This document shows positions 25,782-32,612 of a stretch of DNA of 32,612 nucleotides, piece by piece. The notes below the pieces were generated by a model. The model was given only the letters and a program-made list of their open reading frames with translations, was not told the DNA's origin and made no database searches. A program made the position numbers and the translations under genes. Positions within the stretch are counted from its first letter, which is position 1; every line of letters starts with the position of its first letter. Source of the stretch: Tanticharoenia sakaeratensis NBRC 103193 (GTDB lineage Bacteria > Pseudomonadota > Alphaproteobacteria > Acetobacterales > Acetobacteraceae); NCBI RefSeq assembly GCF_000963885.1, contig NZ_BALE01000040.1, positions 1-32,612 of the forward strand. The letters run 5' to 3'.

Positions 25782-28700
25782 ATGGCCGTTTCAGACCGTA
25801 ATCAGAATATTGCCGGAGCGTATCCGGCAATGCGACTCCGCGCGCGTTGCACACGTGGACTGCTTCTCGGCGCGACCGTTCTGGCTGCTATCCCGACAGC
25901 TTATGCACAGTCGGCAACCACCTCGTCAGCTCTCGTGACCCATCATGCCCGGCGGCATGCACATCACGCGGCGGCACAGGCGAGGCCGACGGTTGCCGCA
26001 CCGGCGACGGCCGCCGGGACAGCAGCCCCTCCCGCATCCGGCAATGCAGCGCGTAACGCTGCCGTGGTGTCGCAGGGTGCGGGCAACGCGAGCATGCCGG
26101 CCCCGAAGGCAGAAAGCGTCGTCGTGACCGGCACGCTGTTTCGCGACCCGAATCTCGTCAGTGCGTCGCCTATCACTCGTCTGACATCCACGCAGCTACA
26201 GCAGCGCGGCATCAAGACCGTCACCGATGCGCTGCAGCTCCTGTCGTCCAACGGTGCGGGCAACCTGACCAACGCGTTCTCGGCGAACGGCGCCTTCGCG
26301 GCTGGTGCTTCGGCACCGTCGCTGCGCGGTCTGGGCACATCATCGACCCTCGTCATGATGGACGGCATGCGTCTTTCTTATTACCCGCTCGCCGACGACG
26401 GCACGCGCGATTTCGTCGACACGAACTGGATGCCGGCATCCATCATGGACCGGATCGACGTGCAGGAAGACGGCGGTTCCGCGATCTACGGCGCTGACGC
26501 CGTGGCCGGCGTCGTCAACATGATCACGCGCCAGCAGATCAAGGGCTTCGAAGGCAATGCCGAGGGCGGTCTGGCCCAGGGCGGCTACGGCGGACATACA
26601 CGTCTGTATGGCACCTACGGTATTGGCGACCTGGATCACGACGGCTATAATTTCTATGTCAACTCCGAATATCAGGAGGATGACGCGATCACGAATGATC
26701 AGGTTGGCTATCCATATAATACCAGCAATCTGACCGGGATCGGCGGCGGAAATGCTGAGAGCAACATCTATTCCAACGGCACTATCAGTAATTTTGCGCA
26801 GACGCCGCAGACTGTGGCACAGGCATTCGACAGTAGTGGCAACGCTGTCAGCGGCTATAACCTCGCGAACCCATCAGCTGGATGCGGGTCAACAGGCACG
26901 GTGCATACCGGAACTGTTTCTGGAACACCTTCAGGCACCACCAGCACGCTATGCCAGTACAATTCAGTCAAGAACGGGACAAACACCTATCAGGTTGTCC
27001 AACCGTATGACCGGCGTGTCGAGGCAACGGCGCATCTGACGGTAAACGTCGGCAGCCGTGCCCAGTTGACGAGTATGTTCACGTATTCGCAGAATCTTTC
27101 ATTTTTCACTGGAAGCCCGTCTTCCTTCTACGCGAACACGCAGTCGGAACTCGGTACCAGCGAGGGTGTTTTGGCACCGGCGCGGCTCGCGAATGGATCG
27201 CTCAACCCTAACGATCCGTATGCCGCATCGGGGCAGAGCGCCCAGCTGTATGGATTGATGGACGAGCCGACAACGACGACCGAATTCAGCCAGAATTATC
27301 GCGGATCGCTGCACCTGACCGGCTGGGAACCATCCAAGTGGGGTGGCGACTGGAACTATGACAGCAGCTTCGTCGGCATGAACACCGATCTGGCGCAGAC
27401 GTATACCGGCTACATCAATGTTGCCGATCTCGACAGCGCGATCCAGAACGGCACTTACAACTTCATCAACCAGTCTGCCAATTCCCAGGCTGCACGAAAC
27501 GCGATCGCGCCGTCGGACGAAGTGCACGACAAGACGCAGGAATATTCCTGGCAGGCAACCCTTTCCAAGGGGCTGGTTCGACTGCCGGGCGGTATGCTCA
27601 ACCTCGCGATCGGCACCAACGTCCGTTACGAATCCCTGCTCGCTGTCGATGCTAACCCAGTTAATGCCGCTGATCCGAATGACCAGTATGAGACGATCAA
27701 CCCGGTCAGCGCGCAGGGTCATCGTTGGGTCGAGTCCGGCTATTTCGAGCTGAACGCGCCGATCGTGAAGATGCTGAACGCGGACTTCCAAGGTCGTTAC
27801 GACGCCTACTCGACGGGCTTCAGCCACTTCTCGCCGAAGATTGGCGTCGAGTTCAAGCCGTTCAAGGAATTCCAGCTCCGCGGCACCTGGTCCGAGGGCT
27901 TCCAGGTCCCGAGCTTCTCTCAGACGAGTGGTTCGACCATTGGTTATGTCGGTGCTTCGGCGCCCACCAACGAGGCGTGGCTGGCTCAGCACAGCACGAA
28001 CGGCGTGCCGAACACCTACGCCCAAGCTTATAGTCTTGGACTGGAAACGGTGGGTAATCCCAACCTAAAGCCGGAGACGAACAACACGTTCACCGGTGGG
28101 CCAATTTTCCATCCGCTGCCGTGGATCACGCTTGGCGCGACATACTATTACATCAACGAGCACAACGTAATCGTTGCGAATCCGACGCCATACTCGACGG
28201 TGGCTGCAGCCTACGCGGCGGCCAATACGACAAAGACAATGACTATCGATGGCGACACGGTCATCCCGGACGTGGCGGATCCGCAGAATCCGACCGGCGC
28301 ACGTCGCGCGGGCATCATTGAGTCGTCCTACATCAACGCCAACAGCCTCGTCACCGACGGCGTCGATCTGTCGCTGAGCTTCAATCATCGCCTCCCCGGT
28401 GTCCTGCATGACATCAATTGGTTCAGTTCGGGCCGGGCAACCTGGGTGCACCGTTACAACGAATCGGTCCCGGGTGTCGGCGTCGAGCGGTTTGCCGGCA
28501 GTGAAGGTCCGTGGCAGCAGGTGTCGGCATCGGGCACGCCGCGCTGGCGTGCTAACTGGCAGAATACTTTTACCTGGAAGAAGCTGTCGTCCACGCTGAC
28601 CGTCTATTACACTGGCGGCTACCATGCTCAGGCCGATGATGCGACGGGCACCGGCTCTGTCGGTAACTGCGCGCTTTCACTCTATTCGAGTGTCAGCAGC

Positions 28701-28925
28701 TTCTATCCGTCTCAGTGCAACGTGCGTCACTTCTGGGACATCGACCTGACGGAGAACTACCAGTTCACCAAGCGCATCGGCGTCTACGTGAACATTTACA
28801 ACCTCGCTGGCTTCAAGTCGCCATACGATTACGGCACCTACGGCTCCTACCTCTACAACTCGTCCTGGGCTCAGAACGGTGTGATCGGTCGCGCCTTCCG
28901 GTTCGGCGTGAACATGAAGCTCTGA
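25782..28925 (+). CDS. TonB-dependent outer-membrane receptor
   Basis: A 1047-aa outer-membrane transporter. A signal peptide is visible from the internal Met at 25830 (MRLRARCTRGLLLGATVLAAIPTAYAQ), so translation may begin there or at the ATG at 25782. After it comes an Ala/His-rich linker (HHARRHAHHAAAQARP...) of about 60 residues, a TonB-box-like ESVVVTGTLF, and the plug domain with SPITRLTSTQLQQRGIKTVTDALQLL, APSLRGLGTSSTLVMMDGMR and IDRIDVQEDGGSAIYGADAVAGVVNM. The barrel ends FRFGVNMKL. Residues about 300-420 are rich in Gly, Thr and Asn and look like long surface loops. No siderophore or sugar gene is adjacent, so the substrate is unknown. A strong terminator follows. Confidence 0.94.
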   Translation: MAVSDRNQNIAGAYPAMRLRARCTRGLLLGATVLAAIPTAYAQSATTSSALVTHHARRHAHHAAAQARPTVAAPATAAGTAAPPASGNAARNAAVVSQGAGNASMPAPKAESVVVTGTLFRDPNLVSASPITRLTSTQLQQRGIKTVTDALQLLSSNGAGNLTNAFSANGAFAAGASAPSLRGLGTSSTLVMMDGMRLSYYPLADDGTRDFVDTNWMPASIMDRIDVQEDGGSAIYGADAVAGVVNMITRQQIKGFEGNAEGGLAQGGYGGHTRLYGTYGIGDLDHDGYNFYVNSEYQEDDAITNDQVGYPYNTSNLTGIGGGNAESNIYSNGTISNFAQTPQTVAQAFDSSGNAVSGYNLANPSAGCGSTGTVHTGTVSGTPSGTTSTLCQYNSVKNGTNTYQVVQPYDRRVEATAHLTVNVGSRAQLTSMFTYSQNLSFFTGSPSSFYANTQSELGTSEGVLAPARLANGSLNPNDPYAASGQSAQLYGLMDEPTTTTEFSQNYRGSLHLTGWEPSKWGGDWNYDSSFVGMNTDLAQTYTGYINVADLDSAIQNGTYNFINQSANSQAARNAIAPSDEVHDKTQEYSWQATLSKGLVRLPGGMLNLAIGTNVRYESLLAVDANPVNAADPNDQYETINPVSAQGHRWVESGYFELNAPIVKMLNADFQGRYDAYSTGFSHFSPKIGVEFKPFKEFQLRGTWSEGFQVPSFSQTSGSTIGYVGASAPTNEAWLAQHSTNGVPNTYAQAYSLGLETVGNPNLKPETNNTFTGGPIFHPLPWITLGATYYYINEHNVIVANPTPYSTVAAAYAAANTTKTMTIDGDTVIPDVADPQNPTGARRAGIIESSYINANSLVTDGVDLSLSFNHRLPGVLHDINWFSSGRATWVHRYNESVPGVGVERFAGSEGPWQQVSASGTPRWRANWQNTFTWKKLSSTLTVYYTGGYHAQADDATGTGSVGNCALSLYSSVSSFYPSQCNVRHFWDIDLTENYQFTKRIGVYVNIYNLAGFKSPYDYGTYGSYLYNSSWAQNGVIGRAFRFGVNMKL

Positions 28926-29244
28926 CCTGTCAGGGCAACGCAAGTCCGGTTAGCCGGGCCTGTGTTCACTCTTTCTTCCGGAGTCGGGGCAGGAATGCCC
29001 CGGCTTTTTTTATAAAAGATTGCCGGCAGAGCACCTGAATTGCTCGCTTGTTGCTACCCGCCAATCTGCGGGGACGGGCTACTATCTGACGACAGATCGA
29101 TAGGGGATTCCAGGTTCCAGCAGTCAGGCTTTCGTGTCGGTTCTCGAATATTGCGTCATCATGATCCTTCGGAGCACTATTCCGCCGCTGGATGACTCCG
29201 CTATGTGTTGCGTCAGGCAGCGAGGCGGAGTGTTCGAAAGACAG
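28926..29244. other. Intergenic region between TonB receptor and comF-type gene
   Basis: 319 bp. The first third holds the TonB receptor terminator (28982-29011). The rest should hold the promoter for the ComF-type gene; no clear -35/-10 pair stands out. Frame 1 of the ComF gene stays open upstream to 29134 (MSVLEYCVIM...), but that extension has non-family composition. Confidence 0.5.
28982..29011 (+). terminator. Rho-independent terminator of TonB receptor
   Basis: AGTCGGGGC (28982-28990) pairs with GCCCCGGCT (28997-29005), with one G-T wobble and a 6-nt loop AGGAAT. It is followed by TTTTTTTAT. It lies 57 nt after the stop codon of the receptor gene. Confidence 0.92.
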
Positions 29245-30051
29245 ATGTTTCGTGTCGGTTCGCGCATTCTCGATCTGTTACTGCCGCCACACTGCGCATG
29301 TTGTGGCTCGGAAACCCAAACTGCCGGATTGTTCTGTTCCGACTGCTTTTCGACGCTGCAAGCGATCGGGTCGCCGAGCTGCAGAAGGTGCGGCACCGCT
29401 TTCGCGAGCTCATCGTTTGGAGGGCGGAAAGGGATCTGCGCTGCTTGCGAGGCGACGCCTCCGCCATGGGACGAAGCGCGGGCCGCGTATGTCTACGACG
29501 AACAGTCACGGCGGCTCATTCTTTCACTGAAATATTCCGACCGGACGGAAAATGCGTCCGTGCTCGCACGCGCCATGGCGCGTGCGGGACACGACATGCT
29601 TCTGCGGGCCGATATCGTGGCACCGGTTCCTTTGCATCGATCGCGGCTCTGGCGCAGGCGCTACAATCAGGCGGCGCTGATTGCCGCGGCGCTGCGCCAG
29701 AGCCGCGATTTCACGCTGCTGCCGGATCTTCTGGAACGGACCCGTCGCACGCCGAAGCTGGCGCGCCTCAATCAGGCCGAGCGACTGCGCGTCATGTCGG
29801 CAGTTGTGGCCGTACGCTCCCGCTATGCTTCGCGGGTGCGAGGTGCTCGAATCGTGCTCGTGGACGATGTTCTGACGACAGGTGCGACCCTGGGCGCATG
29901 CGCCTCGGCGTTGCGCAGCGCAGGTGCCGCCTCGATCGATGTTCTCGTCGCCGCGCGCACGGCGGCTCCTGCGAACGAAGGCTGGGAGACCCCGCCATTT
30001 CCAGGCCTGTATGACGAGGGTGCGCAAGCTGTGACCGGGGGGCGCGATTGA
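29245..30051 (+). CDS. ComF-family phosphoribosyltransferase-like protein
   Basis: A 268-aa ComF/GntX-type protein. The N-terminal zinc-ribbon-like region has CxxC pairs (HCACCG, FCSDC, CRRCG, CAAC). The C-terminal half is a type I phosphoribosyltransferase fold with the PRPP loop VLVDDVLTTGATL and APVPLHRSRLWRRRYNQAALIA. Family members are tied to DNA uptake in Firmicutes; in proteobacteria the function is not settled. I start it at the ATG at 29245 (MFRVGSRILDLLLPPHCACC), where family similarity begins. It heads a run of five plus-strand genes with small gaps or overlaps. The comF-grxC-DUF1178 order is common in alphaproteobacteria, often with a carbon-nitrogen hydrolase gene between grxC and DUF1178 that is absent here. 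Confidence 0.9.
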   Translation: MFRVGSRILDLLLPPHCACCGSETQTAGLFCSDCFSTLQAIGSPSCRRCGTAFASSSFGGRKGICAACEATPPPWDEARAAYVYDEQSRRLILSLKYSDRTENASVLARAMARAGHDMLLRADIVAPVPLHRSRLWRRRYNQAALIAAALRQSRDFTLLPDLLERTRRTPKLARLNQAERLRVMSAVVAVRSRYASRVRGARIVLVDDVLTTGATLGACASALRSAGAASIDVLVAARTAAPANEGWETPPFPGLYDEGAQAVTGGRD

Positions 30052-30122
30052 CACGGTGTCGGTGGTCGCCATCTGAATGCGACCATGGCAGAACTGCCGT
30101 AGGGATCACAGTGGGGCCGCAT

Positions 30123-30383
30123 ATGCCGAAAGTTGAAATCTACACCCAGCCTTACTGCCCGTTTTGCGTTCGGGCGGTTGCGCTGTTGAAGAACAAGGGC
30201 GTGGCATTCGAAGAGATCGATGCCCGGCATGGCACACCGGAGCGGGAAACGGCCCGTGTGCGCTCCGGAGGTGGGACGACCGTGCCGCAGATCTTTATCG
30301 ATGATCGGGCGATCGGCGGGTGCACCGAACTCGTGGCGCTGGATCGGTCCGGGAAGCTCGATCCACTGCTTGGCCTTGCATGA
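30123..30383 (+). CDS. grxC: Glutaredoxin 3
   Basis: A 86-aa dithiol glutaredoxin that reduces protein disulphides using glutathione. The active site is CPFC (Cys12 and Cys15, within TQPYCPFCVRA), a variant of the usual CPYC. The glutathione-binding TVPQIFIDDRAIGG (residues 54-67) is intact. The ATG at 30123 is chosen since the protein then starts with the family's MPKVEIYT. GTGGGG lies about 9 nt upstream. It follows comF by 71 bp and precedes the DUF1178 gene by 13 bp. Confidence 0.95.
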   Translation: MPKVEIYTQPYCPFCVRAVALLKNKGVAFEEIDARHGTPERETARVRSGGGTTVPQIFIDDRAIGGCTELVALDRSGKLDPLLGLA

Positions 30384-30396
30384 ATGTCGAGGTGCC

Positions 30397-30813
30397 ATGA
30401 TCCGTTATGATCTCGTCTGCACAGCGGGCCACGGGTTCGAGGGCTGGTTCCAGAACAGCAATGCCTTCGCGGATCAGGCTGCCCGTCACCTCATAGCCTG
30501 TCCGGATTGCGGGGGAACCGAGGTTCATCAGGCTCTCGCGACTCCGGCCGTGAGAGCCGGGGGGCGTAATGAGGCGCCCGTGCCGCAGCTTCCCGATGCG
30601 ATGGTCGCAGCACTTCAGAGGATGCGCGCCACGATCGAGCGGACGTGCGAAAACGTGGGAACGCAGTTCGCCGACGAGGCGATCAGAATTGAGCGCGGAG
30701 AAGCACCCGCGCGTGGAATATATGGCGAGGCGACGGCAGCGGACCGCGATCGTCTGGAGGATGCAGGCGTTGAAGTCATGGCTGTACCGTGGGTGCGTCG
30801 CGCCGATGGGTAG
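30397..30813 (+). CDS. DUF1178 protein
   Basis: A 138-aa protein of the DUF1178 family, small proteins of unknown role common in alpha- and betaproteobacteria. It begins with the typical MIRYDLVCTAGHGFEGWFQNS, followed by a zinc-ribbon-like CPDCGG (about residue 36) and the C-terminal IYGEATAADRDRLEDAGVEVMAVPW. The ATG at 30397 is preceded by GAGGTG. It starts 13 bp after grxC, and its end overlaps the next gene by 8 bp (ATGGGTAG), so translation is probably coupled. Confidence 0.92.
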   Translation: MIRYDLVCTAGHGFEGWFQNSNAFADQAARHLIACPDCGGTEVHQALATPAVRAGGRNEAPVPQLPDAMVAALQRMRATIERTCENVGTQFADEAIRIERGEAPARGIYGEATAADRDRLEDAGVEVMAVPWVRRADG

Positions 30814-31282
30814 GTTGGCGCGGTTGGCAGCATGGCTGGCTGTGGTCGCCCTGATCGCGCCGGCCGGCATGCCCCGGGCGCGGGCGAGTGATGCTGCTGC
30901 TGTCAGCGGGCAATGGTTGGCACAGGAGCATGATGGTGTCATCACCATCGGCGCCTGCGGTACCGGCAAGGGCGATGCCGCCGAACTCTGCGGCAGACTG
31001 ATCGGCATGCAATATACCGGCGCGCCCCCAAAGGATGTCTGGGGACGGCCCCAGTGCGGCATCGTCATGCTGTTCGGCTTCAAGCCCGGAGACGAGGGCC
31101 GATGGGATGGACGGATCCTCGACCCGCAGACCGGACGCCTTTATAGCGCCCGTATCTGGTCGCCGCGTCCGGACGTTCTCAATCTGCGTGGCTATATCCT
31201 CGGTATGCCGTTCCTCGGCGAGACGCAGACCTGGACGCGCTACCATGGTAAGATCGGGCCGGAATGTACGATGCCGCCGTGA
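30806..31282 (+). CDS. Secreted DUF2147 protein
   Basis: A 158-aa exported protein. The signal peptide spans MGRLARLAAWLAVVALIAPAG to about ARA-S (residue 27). The mature part has the DUF2147 pattern: VSGQWLAQEHDGVITIGAC, ELCGRLIGMQY, MLFGFKPGDEGRWDGRILDPQTGRLYSARI and LNLRGYILGMPFLGETQTWTR. Family members are small periplasmic or secreted proteins of unknown function. The ATG at 30806 overlaps the DUF1178 stop. The two Cys in the mature chain (GACG, LCGR) may form a disulphide. Confidence 0.9.
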   Translation: MGRLARLAAWLAVVALIAPAGMPRARASDAAAVSGQWLAQEHDGVITIGACGTGKGDAAELCGRLIGMQYTGAPPKDVWGRPQCGIVMLFGFKPGDEGRWDGRILDPQTGRLYSARIWSPRPDVLNLRGYILGMPFLGETQTWTRYHGKIGPECTMPP

Positions 31283-31320
31283 CGATCGTCCCGTCGTCCT
31301 GCTTTGTGGAAAGGATTCTA

Positions 31321-32571
31321 ATGCACCACTCGTTCAGCCGCCGCCGTTTCGCGAAAGGGATGATGGCGGGAGCGGGCGCGGCCATTCTCGGTGACCGGGC
31401 CGCCCGGGCTGATGATGGTCCGACGCCACCGCCGAAGTCACGCACACTCTGCTTCGTCGGTGGGTATACCAAGCACGGACCTCCGGGTGGCGAAGGAAAT
31501 GGGGAAGGCATCGCGGTTTTCGAGATGTCTGACACTGACGGGTCGCTGACCCCTGTCAGCACGTTCACCGACATTGCGAGCCCGTCCTTCATCACGCTGT
31601 CGGCGGACAGCCGTTTTCTGTATGCGATCAGCGAAATCAATGATTTCGACAAGGATGGGAACGGCTGTGTCACGGCGTTCGCAGTCGATCGCCGGAGTGG
31701 ATCGCTCAGTAAGCTGAATGCAGTCAGCACCGGCGGCGCAGTTCCAGCGCATCTGAGTGTTCATCCGTCGGGCAAGTACGTTCTGATCGCGAATTATGTC
31801 GGCGGCAGCGTTGGCGTGGTTTCGATCAAGCCGGACGGATCGCTGGGCAAGCTGACGGACGTGGTCCACAATTCCGGTCCGCGCCAGCCCTCGCGTGCTG
31901 CGGATAACCCGCAGGGCAATTTCGCGATCAGTGATCACTCGGGCTCCCATGTGCATATGGTGTCCACGGACCCGAGCGGGAGGTTCGTGCTGGCCGACGA
32001 TGCTGGCCTCGATCGCGTATATGAGTGGACGCTCGATCTCGCGACCGGGACGTTGCATCCGGCGCAGACACCGTATTTCGACATGACGCCCGGCTGTGCC
32101 CCGCGCCACTTCGCCTTCAACAAGGCAGGCACGACGATGTACAATCTATGCGAACAGGACAGCAAGGTCGTCGTTTCGGCGTTCAATCCGAAGACGGGCA
32201 TGATCACGCCGCGCCAGACGGTCAGCACCGTGACGTCTCATTTCCACGGCAGCACACTGGCAGCCGAGATCCTTCTCTCGCCGGAAGGAAAATACGTCTA
32301 CGCGTCGAACAGGCTGGGTGATTCGCTCGCCGTGTTCGAGATTGGCGCGGATGACACGCTGACGCTGGTCGACGAAGTGTGGATGCACGCTGATTACGGG
32401 CGCGCGATGATGTTCGATCCGAGCGGATCCTACCTGTTCTGCGCAAACCAGCGCAGCGATGCAGTGACGTGTTTTGCCGTGGACAAGAACAACGGGAAGC
32501 TGTCGTTCACGAACCACTTCACGCCAGTCGGCAGTCCGACGACGTTTGCGTTCATGCGTACGCTGGCCTGA
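31321..32571 (+). CDS. Tat-exported beta-propeller lactonase-family protein
   Basis: A 416-aa protein of the seven-bladed beta-propeller lactonase family (YbhE/6-phosphogluconolactonase-like). The N-terminus has a twin-arginine signal, SRRRFAKGMMAGAGAAILG, so it is probably exported folded to the periplasm; the enzyme type in E. coli is cytoplasmic. Repeated blades carry segments such as PSFITLSADSRFLYAISE, PAHLSVHPSGKYVLIANY, PRHFAFNKAGTTMYNLCE and EILLSPEGKYVYASNR. The ATG at 31321 has AAAGGA about 7 nt upstream, a good ribosome binding site; the frame upstream to 31264 looks non-coding. Substrate is uncertain; in acetic acid bacteria a periplasmic lactonase could open gluconolactone made by glucose dehydrogenase, but this is inference. 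Confidence 0.92.
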   Translation: MHHSFSRRRFAKGMMAGAGAAILGDRAARADDGPTPPPKSRTLCFVGGYTKHGPPGGEGNGEGIAVFEMSDTDGSLTPVSTFTDIASPSFITLSADSRFLYAISEINDFDKDGNGCVTAFAVDRRSGSLSKLNAVSTGGAVPAHLSVHPSGKYVLIANYVGGSVGVVSIKPDGSLGKLTDVVHNSGPRQPSRAADNPQGNFAISDHSGSHVHMVSTDPSGRFVLADDAGLDRVYEWTLDLATGTLHPAQTPYFDMTPGCAPRHFAFNKAGTTMYNLCEQDSKVVVSAFNPKTGMITPRQTVSTVTSHFHGSTLAAEILLSPEGKYVYASNRLGDSLAVFEIGADDTLTLVDEVWMHADYGRAMMFDPSGSYLFCANQRSDAVTCFAVDKNNGKLSFTNHFTPVGSPTTFAFMRTLA

Positions 32572-32580
32572 TCATAAGGC

Positions 32581-32612
32581 TCGGCGGGCGCGATAAATGT
32601 CGCGCCCGCCGA
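32581..32612 (+). terminator. Hairpin terminator of the lactonase gene (cut by window end)
   Basis: TCGGCGGGCGCGA (32581-32593) and its exact complement TCGCGCCCGCCGA (32600-32612) form a perfect 13-bp stem around the loop TAAATG, 9 nt after the stop codon. The expected T-tract would lie beyond the window, so terminator identity is likely but not fully seen. Confidence 0.75.

Overview
The window looks like chromosomal DNA of an acetic acid bacterium or close relative (Acetobacteraceae, Alphaproteobacteria). The grounds are high GC with strong G/C third-position bias, a tandem cold-shock-domain protein, an aerobic-type cobaltochelatase cluster beside bolA and a J-domain gene, a long TonB-dependent receptor with an Ala/His-rich leader, and an alphaproteobacterial recG/mfd divergent pair. 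The genus cannot be fixed from the sequence alone. No phage, IS element or CRISPR array is visible.

Layout. 1-3.9 kb: a rho-independent terminator and a two-domain cold-shock protein (-), an LpxR-type lipid A deacylase (+), and a GAF-GGDEF-EAL protein (-) whose GGDEF is degenerate and whose EAL domain has lost a catalytic Glu. 4-9.8 kb: divergent recG (-) and mfd (+). 9.9-11.6 kb: a SAM methyltransferase broken by one in-frame TGA, then an SDR oxidoreductase. 11.6-15.4 kb (-): a circularly permuted ATP-grasp protein, an alpha-E protein overlapping it, and a secreted Pro/Ala-rich protein. 15.5-17.8 kb (+): a lone DUF1217 protein and a PLP-dependent group II decarboxylase. 17.8-22.4 kb: J-domain gene, cobS and cobT (-), divergent from bolA and a LolA-like lipoprotein gene (+). 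22.4-24.5 kb: lipB (-), tRNA-Leu(GAG) and galU (+). 24.5-25.4 kb: about 880 bp with no convincing gene. 25.4-29 kb: a DUF3553 protein and a large TonB-dependent receptor with a strong terminator. 29.2-32.6 kb (+): ComF-type phosphoribosyltransferase, glutaredoxin, DUF1178, DUF2147 and a Tat-exported beta-propeller lactonase-like protein, closed by a perfect 13-bp hairpin at the window edge.

Functionally the window is mostly housekeeping: DNA repair (RecG, Mfd), cobalamin synthesis (CobS/CobT, possibly helped by the J-domain protein), lipoylation (LipB), UDP-glucose supply (GalU) and envelope functions (LpxR, LolA-like, TonB receptor). The least understood parts are the ATP-grasp/alpha-E pair with its secreted neighbour, the J-domain/cobaltochelatase operon, and the probably non-catalytic c-di-GMP domain protein. 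I found no clearly new multi-gene system; the ATP-grasp/alpha-E locus is the best candidate for undescribed biochemistry.
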